NCBI GenBank assembly: GCA_022495005.1
Contig: JAGYXB010001009.1
Span: 868,001-932,000, forward strand
Origin: Rhyacophila brunnea
Lineage: Eukaryota; Arthropoda; Insecta; Trichoptera; Rhyacophilidae
DNA length: 64,000 nucleotides
Direction of reading: 5' to 3'
Below the pieces are notes generated by a model. That model searched no databases. It was not told where the DNA came from and saw nothing but the letters and a program-made list of their open reading frames with translations. This document shows, piece by piece, positions 48,502 through 58,993 of this stretch. A program made the position numbers and the translations under genes. Within the stretch, counting starts at the first letter, position 1. Each line of letters starts with the position of its first letter.

Positions 48502-48663
48502 GACCCACAGTAGAATATCCCTCCTGATCCCAACACTATATAGTTAAAAAACAAAGGCTTATAAATAATGAAATCTCCAATTGAAGATCTACAAACCTTG
48601 TACATAATAAGCAAGGTCAATAATAAATGCAACTCCCATATAAAAAAAAAAAAAAAAAAAAAA
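47770..48663 (+). mobile_element. 5'-truncated non-LTR retrotransposon inserted in telomeric repeats
   Basis: Coding sequence starts abruptly at the end of the CCTAA array with no 5' region. It runs through an RNase H-type ORF to a 3' UTR of about 140 bp and a 22-base poly-A tail (48642-48663), after which CCCAACCTAACC resumes. Precise placement between two blocks of the same repeat implies target-primed insertion into telomeric DNA. The sense strand is the CCTAA strand, so the primed strand is TTAGG. TRAS and SART are insect LINEs with this target. Membership is an inference. Confidence 0.85.
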
Positions 48664-48715
48664 CCCAACCTAACCTAACCTAACCTAACCTAACCCAACC
48701 TAAAACTAACCCAAA
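48664..48715. repeat. telomeric repeat array (CCTAA)n, right part
   Basis: Continuation of the array after the poly-A tail: about five regular CCTAA units, then CCCAACC, AAAACTAACCCAAACTAAC. Units become irregular toward the right arm. Confidence 0.93.
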
Positions 48716-48789
48716 CTAACAAATAATCCAGTATATCGGGTATTTTCAAAATGTGTTTTCCGCTGTATTCCTGATAACCGAACAGTACC

Positions 48790-48842
48790 TACCATTTTAC
48801 TTCTACTACTGTATAAGATCTTTAAATGTATTGCAATGTATA
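48790..48842. other. spacer
   Basis: Short unassigned sequence between the right arm and a hAT-like terminus. Confidence 0.5.
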
Positions 48843-48924
48843 AAATCTTTCCAAGTGTCGCAGAACACCTATTCAGGTTCGGCGGAACACTGGTGTTCCG
48901 CGGCACATAGTTTGGGAAACCCTG
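48843..48924 (-). mobile_element. terminal fragment of a hAT-like element
   Basis: On the minus strand it begins CAGGGTTTCCCAAACTATG, the classic outer end of one hAT group, followed by the subterminal GCCGCGGAACACCAGTG and an inverted GTGTTCCGC/GCGGAACAC-like pair. No matching second end was found, so it is a solitary terminus. Confidence 0.6.
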
Positions 48925-50096
48925 ATGTAGAGGATTGCTTATTTGAGAATATTAAGCATAGCACTAGGAAATTTTTCAATGAACTTTGTATGAAATAATA
49001 AAGAGTTTTAATAATAATTTAATATTTAGTATTTATCGTAATATAGACATGTGTATTGCACAGCCCTGTCATAGGAAAACAAACTAACTAGCGTCATGGT
49101 ATGGAACCACTTGTGTGAGGAAACAACTTTATTCCAATCTAGTTTGAATTAATCTATTAATTCAATTAAATCTTTTTTTATTGGTCGCTTGTTTGAGGGG
49201 AGACATCATTGTTCATGCATGTATGGTCAACTAATAACTAGACAACGCAATATTATTATTAATATTATTTTGATCCAGCGGTAAGTAATAAAGTTGTTTG
49301 TTTATCACATGCCATGTAGGTACCTGCATCTAATCATATTGATTACGTATACTGTCCAATCATAGACTTATTACTCTTATTAGTATAATACTAGTACGTA
49401 TAACCAAAAGACTTTTATTGGAGACCATCACTATTTATAGTCGATATATACCTACATATAAGAACGATATTATAAATGCTAGTTTTTAGATTATTTATGT
49501 AGGTGTTTTTTTTGTTTATAAACGGCGTAAGTGATTTACTTAAAAGGGATATCATTGATCCGTTTCTCACTTATTATAAGGGAAAAATTACTAAAATCAA
49601 TTATTACATTTTTTATAGTTTTGGATATATATACATATATATATACATTACTATATTTTATTTAACAGCTTAAGTTTTTGCTTCTCAGAAGTCTGTTCAA
49701 TCGTATACGTTTTCCATGGGTTATTTAATTATATATAAATCTTAGCCCCCTCATTTTTTCTTAACAGATTTTTAATATAAATGAATGTTAGCAACTTGCT
49801 GAACCTATTAAGTCCACGCGTTGGGTTCAAAAACACGTTGAAAACCAACAAGTAAATTTTACACATACGGTATTTGAACCTAATAACTATGACTTCTTAA
49901 GTAAACACGTCACCACTCATCCATCACGGGCGCTTTTATATTATATTATGTATACTAACATTGCATATTCCTTAATTCAATCTAAACACTAACATTCATA
50001 AATATGAAATAGATTCGGGACTACAACCGGTAGGTATATTATGGAATCTCAAAATTACAAGATCAAATTCTTTATGATTTTCATTTGAATTTCAGA
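48925..50096. other. AT-rich gene-free stretch
   Basis: No feature can be supported. Confidence 0.5.
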
Positions 50097-50250
50097 CTAA
50101 ACTGGGATGGTTGTAATGTGTAGAAAATGAAACAGCATCCCTGAGTTTAAGGCAGTCGATGGAGTTAGAGGAAAATCCTGGGAGTTGAGACGTTTCTTGG
50201 AGATGGCTAAAACCCACATTGGATTATAGTTCCAATGATGAATAAATAAA
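50097..50250 (+). mobile_element. LINE 3' tail fragment
   Basis: The plus frame near the end reads SDGVRGKSWEL, then LEMAKTHIGL before a stop. AKTH-[IV]-GL is the usual last phrase of RTE-like ORF2 proteins. It is followed by AATAAATAAAATAATAAAAC, an A-rich tail. Only about 150 bp survives. Confidence 0.5.
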
Positions 50251-50357
50251 ATAATAAAACATTTTTGTTCTTTACCTGTCATTCGACATGTCTACTCGTA
50301 CATACTCGTTTAGTCGTAATTATCGAGAAGTTCAGGGTGTATGAGTTAACATTCTTA

Positions 50358-50508
50358 AAGTGAGGCCACACCGGCAACAAGTCGTGCGACAACTCGTTAA
50401 ATTTTACGATAATTATCATAATTGCTTAAGAAATTTTACGATAATTATCATGCTTATCGTAAAATTTAACGAGTTGTCGCGCGACTTGTTTTCGGTGTGG
50501 CCGCACTT
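50358..50508. mobile_element. 151 bp palindromic MITE family M1, copy 2
   Basis: Almost identical to copy 1 (47492-47642), same length and orientation, with a few substitutions such as AAGTGAGGCC at the left end. The flanks are TTA at 50355-50357 and 50509-50511. The very low divergence from copy 1 suggests recent activity of the family. Confidence 0.93.
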
Positions 50509-51566
50509 TTACGTATGTAAGTTGGTACTTACCTAAATAATTAACTAAGTAAAGTAAAAGTTAATCAAGACTGTATCTACAAATTATCTACAGAGTGGGA
50601 AACTTATATCATTTTCACACGTGATTGAATCTTTACAATATACAAACACTTACATAAATTGGAATATGTTTGAATGCCTTGAATTTATTCATAATATATA
50701 TATTTTTTAATATATTGGTTATTCATAAAAATCTCCGGACCTCAACTTTCATCTTTACTGTCTGGTGTGCATTCATTCGGTAGCGATCGTTAACAGGTAA
50801 TTACCTGTACGCCAATCAGGTAAAGATGGACTGCTCAATAATATATTATGTTCGAGAAGTAATATACATGCGACCAGACAGAACAGTAAACTTGGCCTTC
50901 ACATAGACGTATATTCATGTAAATACGATTAAAGTTGTGTGAATTGACGACATACTTCAATAATAAATTAAGTTTGTTAATTAATTTTATACTATTATAC
51001 ATATAAATAAATAAACCCTATATATAATGTGATTAAACAATACTTATCATTGATGGAATGGGAATGAATATGAGCAATTAAAAATAATACTATCCTTTTG
51101 TACATAAATTATATTTTAATTAGAATGCGTTTATATTATTATATATTTACTTAAAATACCGTTATATTTACTACGATTTTAATGATTCATAAATTCTCTA
51201 AAATTTTCATGCAAAGTAAGTAAGCATTGTTAAGTATGTGATACATAACCAACTCTGATTTTTTACACATATGTTGAAAACGCTTTACAATTCATCAATG
51301 CACTTCTTAGAGATATTGACATACGTATTGGAATTGGATACTTCGTGTGGTGAATATTGTCAATACATTGACAATAACTCAACCTCAATACATACCTGTA
51401 CCATATTATGTAGCTTAAATAATCAATTAATAAAAACATCAATAAAAACACAGTAATTCTTATACAAAGCAATTGTACGAGAAAAATAAAATTTCGTTGT
51501 CAAATTTAACTGCTGAATATATTTAAAAAAAATCTTCAATCACCTTTTAAAAACTGTCGAAATTCA
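50509..51566. other. AT-rich gene-free stretch
   Basis: Nothing recognisable. Confidence 0.5.
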
Positions 51567-51884
51567 TCAATACTCCGTTTTTCCAATGCGAACCGCATGG
51601 TTGCTAAAAAGTTTACATCTTTCTGTCAACTGACTTCGATATTTGTTTTTTATGAAGTGCATTGCCAACTCTTTGAATTGACTTGATTCTTGGTCAACGT
51701 ATAACTTCGACCAAAATTTTTGAACCGTGGTATTATTCAAATGGTTTGAAATATTATTCTGTAAAGCGCTGGTGGAAAAATCCTCTGGTGGCCGCACATG
51801 AGAACCACTGATATAGACCAAGACAGCAGTTTTGGTGTATTCAAATATCACCAATATTGAATGCACGTTTCGTTTACATGACAA
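51567..51884 (-). CDS. 105-codon reading frame, unrecognised
   Basis: The longest unexplained open frame in the right half of the window. Segments include TAVLVYISGSHVRPPEDFST, NTTVQKFWSKLYVDQESSQF and KELAMHFIKNKYRSQLTERC. Composition is normal for a soluble protein, and the flanks are AT-rich. FW...FKELA vaguely recalls hAT transposase C-termini, but the rest does not fit, and no TIRs were found. Either a host exon or a decayed mobile gene. Confidence 0.35.
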   Translation of the reverse strand: MSCKRNVHSILVIFEYTKTAVLVYISGSHVRPPEDFSTSALQNNISNHLNNTTVQKFWSKLYVDQESSQFKELAMHFIKNKYRSQLTERCKLFSNHAVRIGKTEY

Positions 51885-53292
51885 GATTTAACATTTATAT
51901 ACATTATAAAACAGAACCAAATATTGAAAATATCGTTTTCTAAAATTTACAATATAGTGAACGCGGCTTCCAGTATGCTCCCTGGGTTCAACCTATTTAA
52001 TATTATATCATGATGTAATGAGCTTTTACAAAGTATTCAAAAATAACTTACCGTATGTATTTTGAATGTTCTTGGATTGTGAAACCTAAACTATTACCAC
52101 AACTTAAGTGACGCGTCAAACATCCTATTTTGGGCATGATTGATATTTTTCTTTTCATACAAATATTGTTTCCGCAAATAGTGAATGTTACGTTAGTTCC
52201 GTAGATTAAAATGATTTTAGCTCTTTTTTCGTAGGTACCTACTACTTGCGTTTAATTCTTAGTAGATACAGTGCCCATCTCTAAATTCATGCATCCACGA
52301 GTTACTGATCTTTACATATTATTTTCAATTACGTAGTCACATAGTAAATATGATAAATAATCAAAATGCCTGACAAAAATTACGTGTTGTTTTTTTAATA
52401 CGTGTTTAATCCAGAGTAAGGAGCCAGTGTATAAGGCAAATAACTCAGAAACGTTCATAATGGAGCCCCATATGCTCCATTAAGCAGCGAAAACTATAAA
52501 TAATATAAATTTACTTTATTGTTATTTTAATTATTTATTGAGTATAAATATCGTTTTATTTAATTTTGGTTTAATATTTTTTATTTTCATTAAAGATATG
52601 TTCCAACATAACCGTTTTAAATTATTGGTGTATTTGCAGTAAATGAAGGCAATGGCCTATTTATATTTTTTAAATTACCAATTACAATTGTTTTCACTAT
52701 TTTTTTATAAAGACAAATTGTTTTATTTATTAGAAATCAATAAAAAAATAACCTCGATTAAATCAAAATCTCTAGGGAAAAGAGTTGCCTTTATTTTCAA
52801 TACCTACGATAATATTATTAAGTACATACTGCTCTCTTGGGTAATAGCAAATTAAAAATACAATTCGACTAAGGTTGAAAAATATAAATAGACACAGTCA
52901 ATTCTACTATCAATATTCATCTTTACGGTTGAATGCACTTAAATAAAATAAAATCTTCAAGGATATCAAAAGTATTGATATAATCGAATGATTGATAAGT
53001 ACTGCAAAAACTGTATGTACTTACAAAGTTATTGAAACCCAGCCAATGATTGATATTTGATATTATTATGACATCCCATTATTTTCATTTGGATTATAAT
53101 TTCTAATGCTCAACATATATATATATATATAAATTACTTCAATAATAATATTATTTCAATGTTATGAAATACGACGTCAGATATATTATACATAGGTACA
53201 TACTAGAAAAAAATCGATTATTAAAAATTGGCTAGTATATAATATACTATCTAATATTTATCAGCAAACAATTTCATCGTAATTAGATAGGA
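51885..53292. other. AT-rich gene-free stretch
   Basis: No feature can be supported. A 70-codon frame at 52643-52855 is lysine- and phenylalanine-rich in the way chance frames in AT DNA are. Confidence 0.5.
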
Positions 53293-53375
53293 CACAGGTG
53301 GCTCAATTGGTAAATTATAGTGGTGCGAAACCAGTGGGTGCGGTTTCGGGTCCCATCAGACGTCGTACGTTTTAT
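53293..53375 (+). repeat. tRNA-like sequence (possible SINE head)
   Basis: GGTGGCTCAATTGGTA is a good A-box / D-arm match, and GCGGTTTCGGGTCCC, about 40 bases later, is close to a B box with one extra T. Local composition is GC-rich against AT-rich flanks. No cloverleaf was drawn, and no shared body with SINE family S1 follows. Confidence 0.35.
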
Positions 53376-53950
53376 ATTATATTATCTACTGTGTTTTCAA
53401 ATTATGAATGTTCAATAAAAAACGTTTATTAAATTATAATTATAATTAATTTTCTTTACTATAAACACTTGTGAGAAAACCATAATACTCGTAATTAAAT
53501 GAATAATGCAATTGGTTGTTTTCGTAGATATTAAATTTTCAACACACTATACTACCTTCGTCGGTTAAAATGTTTTTAAAATTACAGTAAGTAGGTATTT
53601 GTAATACTCGTAGGAAGTAGTCCTAATACCAATTAGCCATTCGAAACCATTATAAATCATTATTAAATTGTGTTTTTAACTCAAATAGGTATGTTGAAAA
53701 CAACATTCTTATACCCTAAATATACGAAACTCAATTCTAATTTAGGTATAATCATAATATTGAAACTCAGTTTGATGTAAATAAAAAAGATTTCAGGTTA
53801 TACATATTATTTTTTAGAAAAAACGATGATTTTTTAAATAAAACACATTAAAATTTTAATTCAATTTGAATACGTATTCATTAAATAATACGTAATTGAA
53901 ATAATATGGGATACTTTGACAACTTAACGTAAAACATAAACAATAAATTG
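53376..53950. other. AT-rich gene-free stretch
   Basis: Nothing recognisable. Confidence 0.5.
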
Positions 53951-54015
53951 TTGTCTCAAATTCCAAGTTTCATATTTTTTCCCTAGGTGTTTCCGATAGG
54001 CGGAGCATTCGCTTT
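53951..54015 (-). repeat. short dispersed repeat family R2, diverged copy D
   Basis: The inverted sequence TTGTCTCAAATTCCAAGTTT, then CCTAGG and GGCGGAGCATTC, corresponds loosely to the R2 repeat at 25902 and 55591. More diverged than the others. Confidence 0.4.
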
Positions 54016-54788
54016 AACATACAATAATATTACAAGGATATTTCCATATTCGAAATAGTCTGACTCGCTCACCTTTCGTGCAATGGATGCTCAATTTAAT
54101 TGCGTATCTAAGAAGGCATCGTGTTCTTTTTCCACTAGCATGTATATCATACTCGTACTATAAACTTGTGAGAGCTGTACACTTCATAATATACAGAATT
54201 CCCTCTGGACTCTTAAGGTTTGCATGAGATGTGAATCACGCAAGGACATCCACTGCTCACAGTATACTTTAATAGGTAGGTAAGTGTCTATTTTAAACGC
54301 TAAGTTACTTATACATATAAAAGTATGTTTTTATTATACATACATTTTGAAAAATCTACAAATCAAAGTATTGGATACACAGGAAGACAATGTTTTATGA
54401 ATAACCTGAGTAAGGTAGGTAATTGATCATTAAAATGGTAAAGTATCAATTATTATTATAACTGCAAGATCAAAACATGTCATTTATTAGATTTTTATTG
54501 AAATCATGTTCATATAGTAGGTGATAGTGGATAATTATAACTTTATGAGACATTCGCTGCTAGTTTCCGTTATATTTACTTTCTCATTTTTATTAGTTTT
54601 GTGATCCACTATTATCAATAGATGTATCATAACATCATAATAGAGTTTATGTGTGACTTCACACCGTATAATCGATAATACTTACTAACCGACCACCGTA
54701 ATATGGCGATATCCAGATATGGAGTAAAATAAAAATATAGTCTATGTTAATACCTTAATCTCTAAAGGGCAGATTAATTAAAATGCAT
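54016..54788. other. AT-rich gene-free stretch
   Basis: No feature can be supported. Confidence 0.5.
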
Positions 54789-55493
54789 TAACGGCCCACA
54801 TGCTCAGCGTACGTCAAAATGGAGCTTTTATGCTATTTTCAAAGCATGATCCTGGACATTCCTTAAACGTTGTAGATAACCTATTTACATAATTTTGAAG
54901 CCTTATTATCCTTTATATTTATTTTAAACATTTTATGACTGCATAAAGTATTTTTATTATATAAAATAGTATTCTTTTAAACCTCTCGCTCTAGTGTTTT
55001 AGAATATAGTCATATTTCAGTACGTCCATATGAAGTGGTGTTAAAATTTTTTATATTTATTAATTTTTAAAAGCATTTATAAAACCATTAGTAAAATTTA
55101 TGTCGACATTGTTATAGTGAAATATTTACAATAAAAAATTATATTGATAATCTCTGTGATCCCAAATTTGACAAGAATTCGGCATTTTATTATTCAAAAA
55201 ATGGGCAAGATTTACACATTTAAAGATAATTTTAAAGATACTGATTATAAGTTATGTCTTTGACCATTCAAATGTGATAAACATTCTACGAATAATGTTT
55301 GCTTTATAATAATTATTGACCTAAGAATAAGGTAGTATTTTTTTTTAAATATACCATTTCTATTGGCATTTTCCAGTGGCTAAGCTACAAAATACGGCTG
55401 TAGCCATAAATTGGCAAACGATAAATGAAGTAGGGAGTAAGACCATGGTAACGCGCGTGTTTGAACATGTACCGTTTAAAAAAATCGGTTAGG
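54789..55493. mobile_element. foldback element family F1, copy B (one arm)
   Basis: Inverted relative to copy A. It begins TTAACGGCCCACATGCTC and aligns over about 560 bp with the unique part of copy A, then over one hairpin arm (55351-55474, with CGGCTGTAGCCATAAATTGG and ACGCGCGTGTTTGAACATG). It stops at loop-like sequence AAAAAAATCGGTTAGGT. The second arm present in copy A is absent. Divergence from copy A is moderate and indels are common. Confidence 0.85.
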
Positions 55494-55590
55494 TAAGTTG
55501 TGAGTTTATCTTTGAATTAAAAAACAAAAACTTTTTAATGTTTTCAGATACATATTTATTATTAATTAATATTGTTGAAATTGTAAATTA

Positions 55591-55661
55591 TCAATCTCAA
55601 ATTGCAAGCTTCGTATTTGTCCGCTAGGTTCTCTGTTGGCATATAGGATCCCCCTGAAGTG
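55591..55661 (-). repeat. short dispersed repeat family R2, copy C
   Basis: The inverted copy reads CTAGCGGACAAATACGAAGC then TTGCAATTTGAGA on the minus strand. It lies about 100 bp right of the foldback copy. Confidence 0.6.
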
Positions 55662-56902
55662 TCACGTTAACGCAGATGAATTTCAAAGTTTTCAGAAAAA
55701 GTTTTAAATCACTGCAATGACGTCTATGTCTAATATAATATTATCGTCATTGTAAAACTAACATTGATTCTGCCAAATATATGGAATTTTTGAAAGTTAA
55801 TTGAGTGGGTATATAAAATATATTATGTACCTACCTAAGAAAATCTGTTAACGCCATCTAGTGGAACATTTCCAAATCAGTTCGCATTTGAATTGTGAAA
55901 AATCGTGAAAATATATTTTCATTTCACTGAACAGGAAAGTACCTATACCATAAATATTTGTCACGTCTAGTCAAATAATAATAAGCGTCGATTGATTGTT
56001 GCAACAATATTTTAGGTCTACTTAGCCAAAAGGAAAATCACCGTTTCGCTCTCAATTGAATCATGATAATCAACCTTTTTACAAAAAATGGGTTACATCC
56101 TTTTGGATCCTTTTGCATTTTGCAACAGACATGTCATTTCTGCCCCACTAAAAACCCACTTCTCGCGTCTGGAAGTATTCTATTACTTCTCTTTAATATA
56201 CAAAAAGGGAAAAGAGGAGTGAAGTGACTTAAACTAAAGTGATTGTATTAAGTATCTAGAAAGGGGCACCGTATCCAAATACAATGGCGGAAGCTTGAAG
56301 AAAACTCACCTCTCTTTCCTGAAGGCAATTATTTAATACATGCAATGACTTATACCAACAATGATAATAATACATAATATATGGAAAACACAACAGATTC
56401 TGAATGATAAAGTTGTTTTATAAGTTCGTGTCTGATTGCTTTCTTTACTGCGATTGTAAAATACACAATATATCTAATACAATATTGTTGTACTTATTGT
56501 TTTGCTATTGTGAACGATTACTTTAATGTGCCCGTAACCTGATTCCATCAATTATGTAATTACTTTTAAATAAATCTAGCGAAGACCATTCCGTTCGTTC
56601 ATCAAGCACGCAATTATTTTAATGAACTATTATGTCATTTAATTCAATGTAACCGCAGCCACGATAGACAAGTCAGTAAGCTCGTCGAAAGACTGCAAAA
56701 ATTAACTACCAATGTTCAGATTAATCGTTTTAGTAATCTAATAAGTAGCTATTAAGCAATAAATTAGTATCTAAGAAAATTATTATAATCAATGTTTAAT
56801 GTAACTTCCATAAAATTCTCTATAGTTGTGTTTTCAGGCTGTACTTTTTGAGGAAAACACCAAACTTGGCATCTATCTAGTCCACAATAATTTTCAACGT
56901 AA
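55662..56902. other. gene-free stretch
   Basis: Mixed composition with short less AT-biased phrases (56080-56330) but no recognised gene. It includes the CTCF-like site listed separately. Confidence 0.4.
55852..55864 (-). promoter_or_regulatory. CTCF-like motif CCACTAGATGGCG
   Basis: The minus strand reads CCACTAGATGGCG, a full match to the core of the insect CTCF recognition sequence as usually written (CCAC-N-AGATGGCG). A 13 bp match in 64 kb is suggestive only. Occupancy cannot be judged from sequence. Confidence 0.3.
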
Positions 56903-57053
56903 TGCTGTGTCCACACTGGCAACAAGTTGCTGGCAACCTCGTTAGATTTTACGGAAATTTTGATAATTATCGTAGAATTTCTTAAGCAATTATGATAATT
57001 ATCGTAACATTTAATGAGGTTGCCAGCAACTTGTTGCCAGTGTAGACACGGCA
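56903..57053. mobile_element. 151 bp palindromic MITE family M1, copy 3
   Basis: Same length and architecture as copies 1 and 2 but clearly diverged: ends TGCTGTGTCCACACTGGCAA and the complement ending GTGTAGACACGGCA, with arms containing CAACAAGTTGCTGGCAACCT. The AT-rich centre ATGATAATTATCGTA is shared but lies in the opposite orientation. The flanks are TAA at 56900-56902 and 57054-57056. It represents a sister subfamily with the same 3 bp target preference. Confidence 0.88.
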
Positions 57054-57169
57054 TAAGAAGCGAAGTCACATGATACATATCCCTTAGAATAAAATGACCG
57101 TCATAAAATTTTAAATAGCTAGTTATCTCAATATTATATATCAATTATGAATATATTTATATGTTTTGG

Positions 57170-57243
57170 GGATGCTGAATTCGAAATAAAGGTCTAAAAC
57201 ATTGTAAGTCCATAGGACGAGATATTTAATATGGTGACACAAA
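57170..57243 (+). repeat. short dispersed repeat family R3, copy B
   Basis: ATGTTTTGGGGATGCTGAAT, then AGTCCATAGGACGAGATAT and ATGGTGAC. Second copy of 34427-34500 with a short extra segment in the middle. Confidence 0.6.
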
Positions 57244-58258
57244 ATGGCAGCCGAAAACCTCTTGAAAAAATGGTAAATGAAAATGGTCGCAAGTTCGCAG
57301 GTAGGCACGCGTTATGCCATTTTGTATGACGGTGCTGCTCTCATAGTCACGTGAATAACGTACCCTCATTACACGTGTTTCAATTTGGCTCAATATTAAT
57401 TTATTATTATTTGTGTTTTATTGGTCTATCCATTCGTGGCAATTTAAAGATAATACCTATGTATGCAAATAATACAATTTTTGAGAATGGATTCTGTAGA
57501 GATTTTTCTTGCCTGCAACACCAACAAATTATGTACTTATATTCTTGAAAGTGTATCTATGTATATCACAATTCTAAAGATTATTTTGACATGTAACTGG
57601 AATATAAATATTAGAATTTATATAACATTAAAAAAAAATTGTAAATAGAGACATTTTTCCTCGGTATCTATGTCACTGCATCATCTATCACATGTGTAAT
57701 TTATGTCGCTAGACCAGATAGGTGTAGATTCACCGCATTTTTTTTTAATACTTCAAGGGTTCTGTAAACAAAAGAGGTTGTGAATCACTTTGTTACAAGT
57801 TGATCATATTATATTTTATATACGTGATAAGATTGTGTTGATATAACATTATAATAATATATATGGCTGAATTTTTGATATCGCTTCACGTCGTATGTAT
57901 GCATAAATGTGGTACCGGAGGCGTGACGTTACGATTACTTTAATTCTTAAAAGTGAAATTAACAGTAATAAAGTTAATTTTTCATATTTGTAACCTAGTT
58001 ATATTATAATGCCAGATCGACGTACTTAAAATATACTAGATAATTTAACACAATTAATCAAAATGATAAGGTGTTCTAATAAAATGTAGCCTTTAAGTCG
58101 TGCCATACAAAAAAATGTAACTAATTAAGAAGTATTGAGTAATTAAATAATATATGATCATGTTTAACACCACGATTACCTTAAATCTGTCGGAAGTAAC
58201 AGCAACTTCGTGATTACTTTGTAAAAGAAGAATAAAAAAATATGAATTGATTAATCAT
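57244..58258. other. AT-rich gene-free stretch
   Basis: No feature can be supported. Confidence 0.5.
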
Positions 58259-58280
58259 GAAAGTAAGTAAGTAAGTAAGT
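58259..58280. repeat. (AAGT)n microsatellite
   Basis: About five AAGT units. Confidence 0.9.
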
Positions 58281-58725
58281 TTTTAACAAAAACTAAGTAC
58301 ATCGATCGGTAGATACTTACCAAAAAAGTTGATATCAAAGATTTGAATAATATCTTCTTCTATAGAGGTGATGCCTAAATGTATGAAAATGAAGCAAATA
58401 AAAATACTCTCATGGTCTTTCTTCTATTTAAGTTTGATACAAGTCAATCTCGCAAACACAAAAATTCCTTAAATTTTTAAAGTCCAAATTTGTTGGAAAT
58501 TGCATTGGTTTTATTGAACCAGATTTTACGTTCGGCATCTTTGGATTTTATACCTATAATCAGTTTAATTAATATATATTTTAGAGTAGCGATAATTTTG
58601 ACTATTAAAATATGATTTCGCCCGTACCATAAACTTTAATTGAACATTTTGAATGTCAAAATAAAATGGGCTGTTTGTTCCACAACATGATTATTATTTA
58701 AAAAAAAAAAAAAAAAAAAAGACTT
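58281..58725. other. AT-rich stretch ending in an A run
   Basis: No gene is seen. A run of about 20 A bases (58700-58720) immediately precedes the MITE at 58726. Confidence 0.5.
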
Positions 58726-58993
58726 GTGGGTCCATTCTATACACAAGGCTACTATCTACTGTAGTTTATCATATTTATGTATTGAGGCGGTTAATTGTTA
58801 CAATAAATTAACGGACTAAACTGTCAAAAAGTGCTATGTTTTGACAGCCCCTCTCTTGGCTGTGTTAACTTTTACAGCGAGATACACAGTTTTGAAAGTT
58901 TATACTGCTAACTTATTGTAACAATTATAATACCTCAATACATAAATATGATAAACTACCGTCGATAGCCGTCTTGTATATAGAATAGACCCA
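58726..58993. mobile_element. palindromic MITE family M2, copy B
   Basis: The ends GTGGGTCCATTCTATACACA and TATAGAATAGACCCAC are inverted. Inner inverted words include ACAATAAATTAACGGAC and CTGCTAACTTATTGT, and TTTATGTATTGAGG and CCTCAATACATAAATA. The central 100 bp matches copy A (21383-21678) in reverse orientation, which is possible because the flanking arms are palindromic. 268 bp. Confidence 0.8.

Larger units (their letters stand above)
47474..48789. mobile_element. inverted-arm structure enclosing a telomeric repeat array
   Basis: The left arm (47474-47488 plus 47643-47703, interrupted by a MITE) and the right arm (48716-48789) are inverted copies of about 74 bp. Landmarks are GGTACTGTTCGGTTAT, GGAATACAGC, GAAAACACATTTTGAAAATA and ACTGGATTATTTGTTAG. 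The space between the arms is CCTAA telomeric repeat with a retrotransposon inserted in it. The edges of the array next to the arms are degenerate and the inner part is regular. The whole looks like a foldback element whose loop is telomeric repeat. Whether it ever moved as a unit is unknown. Confidence 0.75.

Noticed and set aside
47700..48715. True chromosome end
   Set aside because: The telomeric repeat is short, degenerate at its edges and followed by 15 kb of further sequence, so it is interstitial in this assembly.
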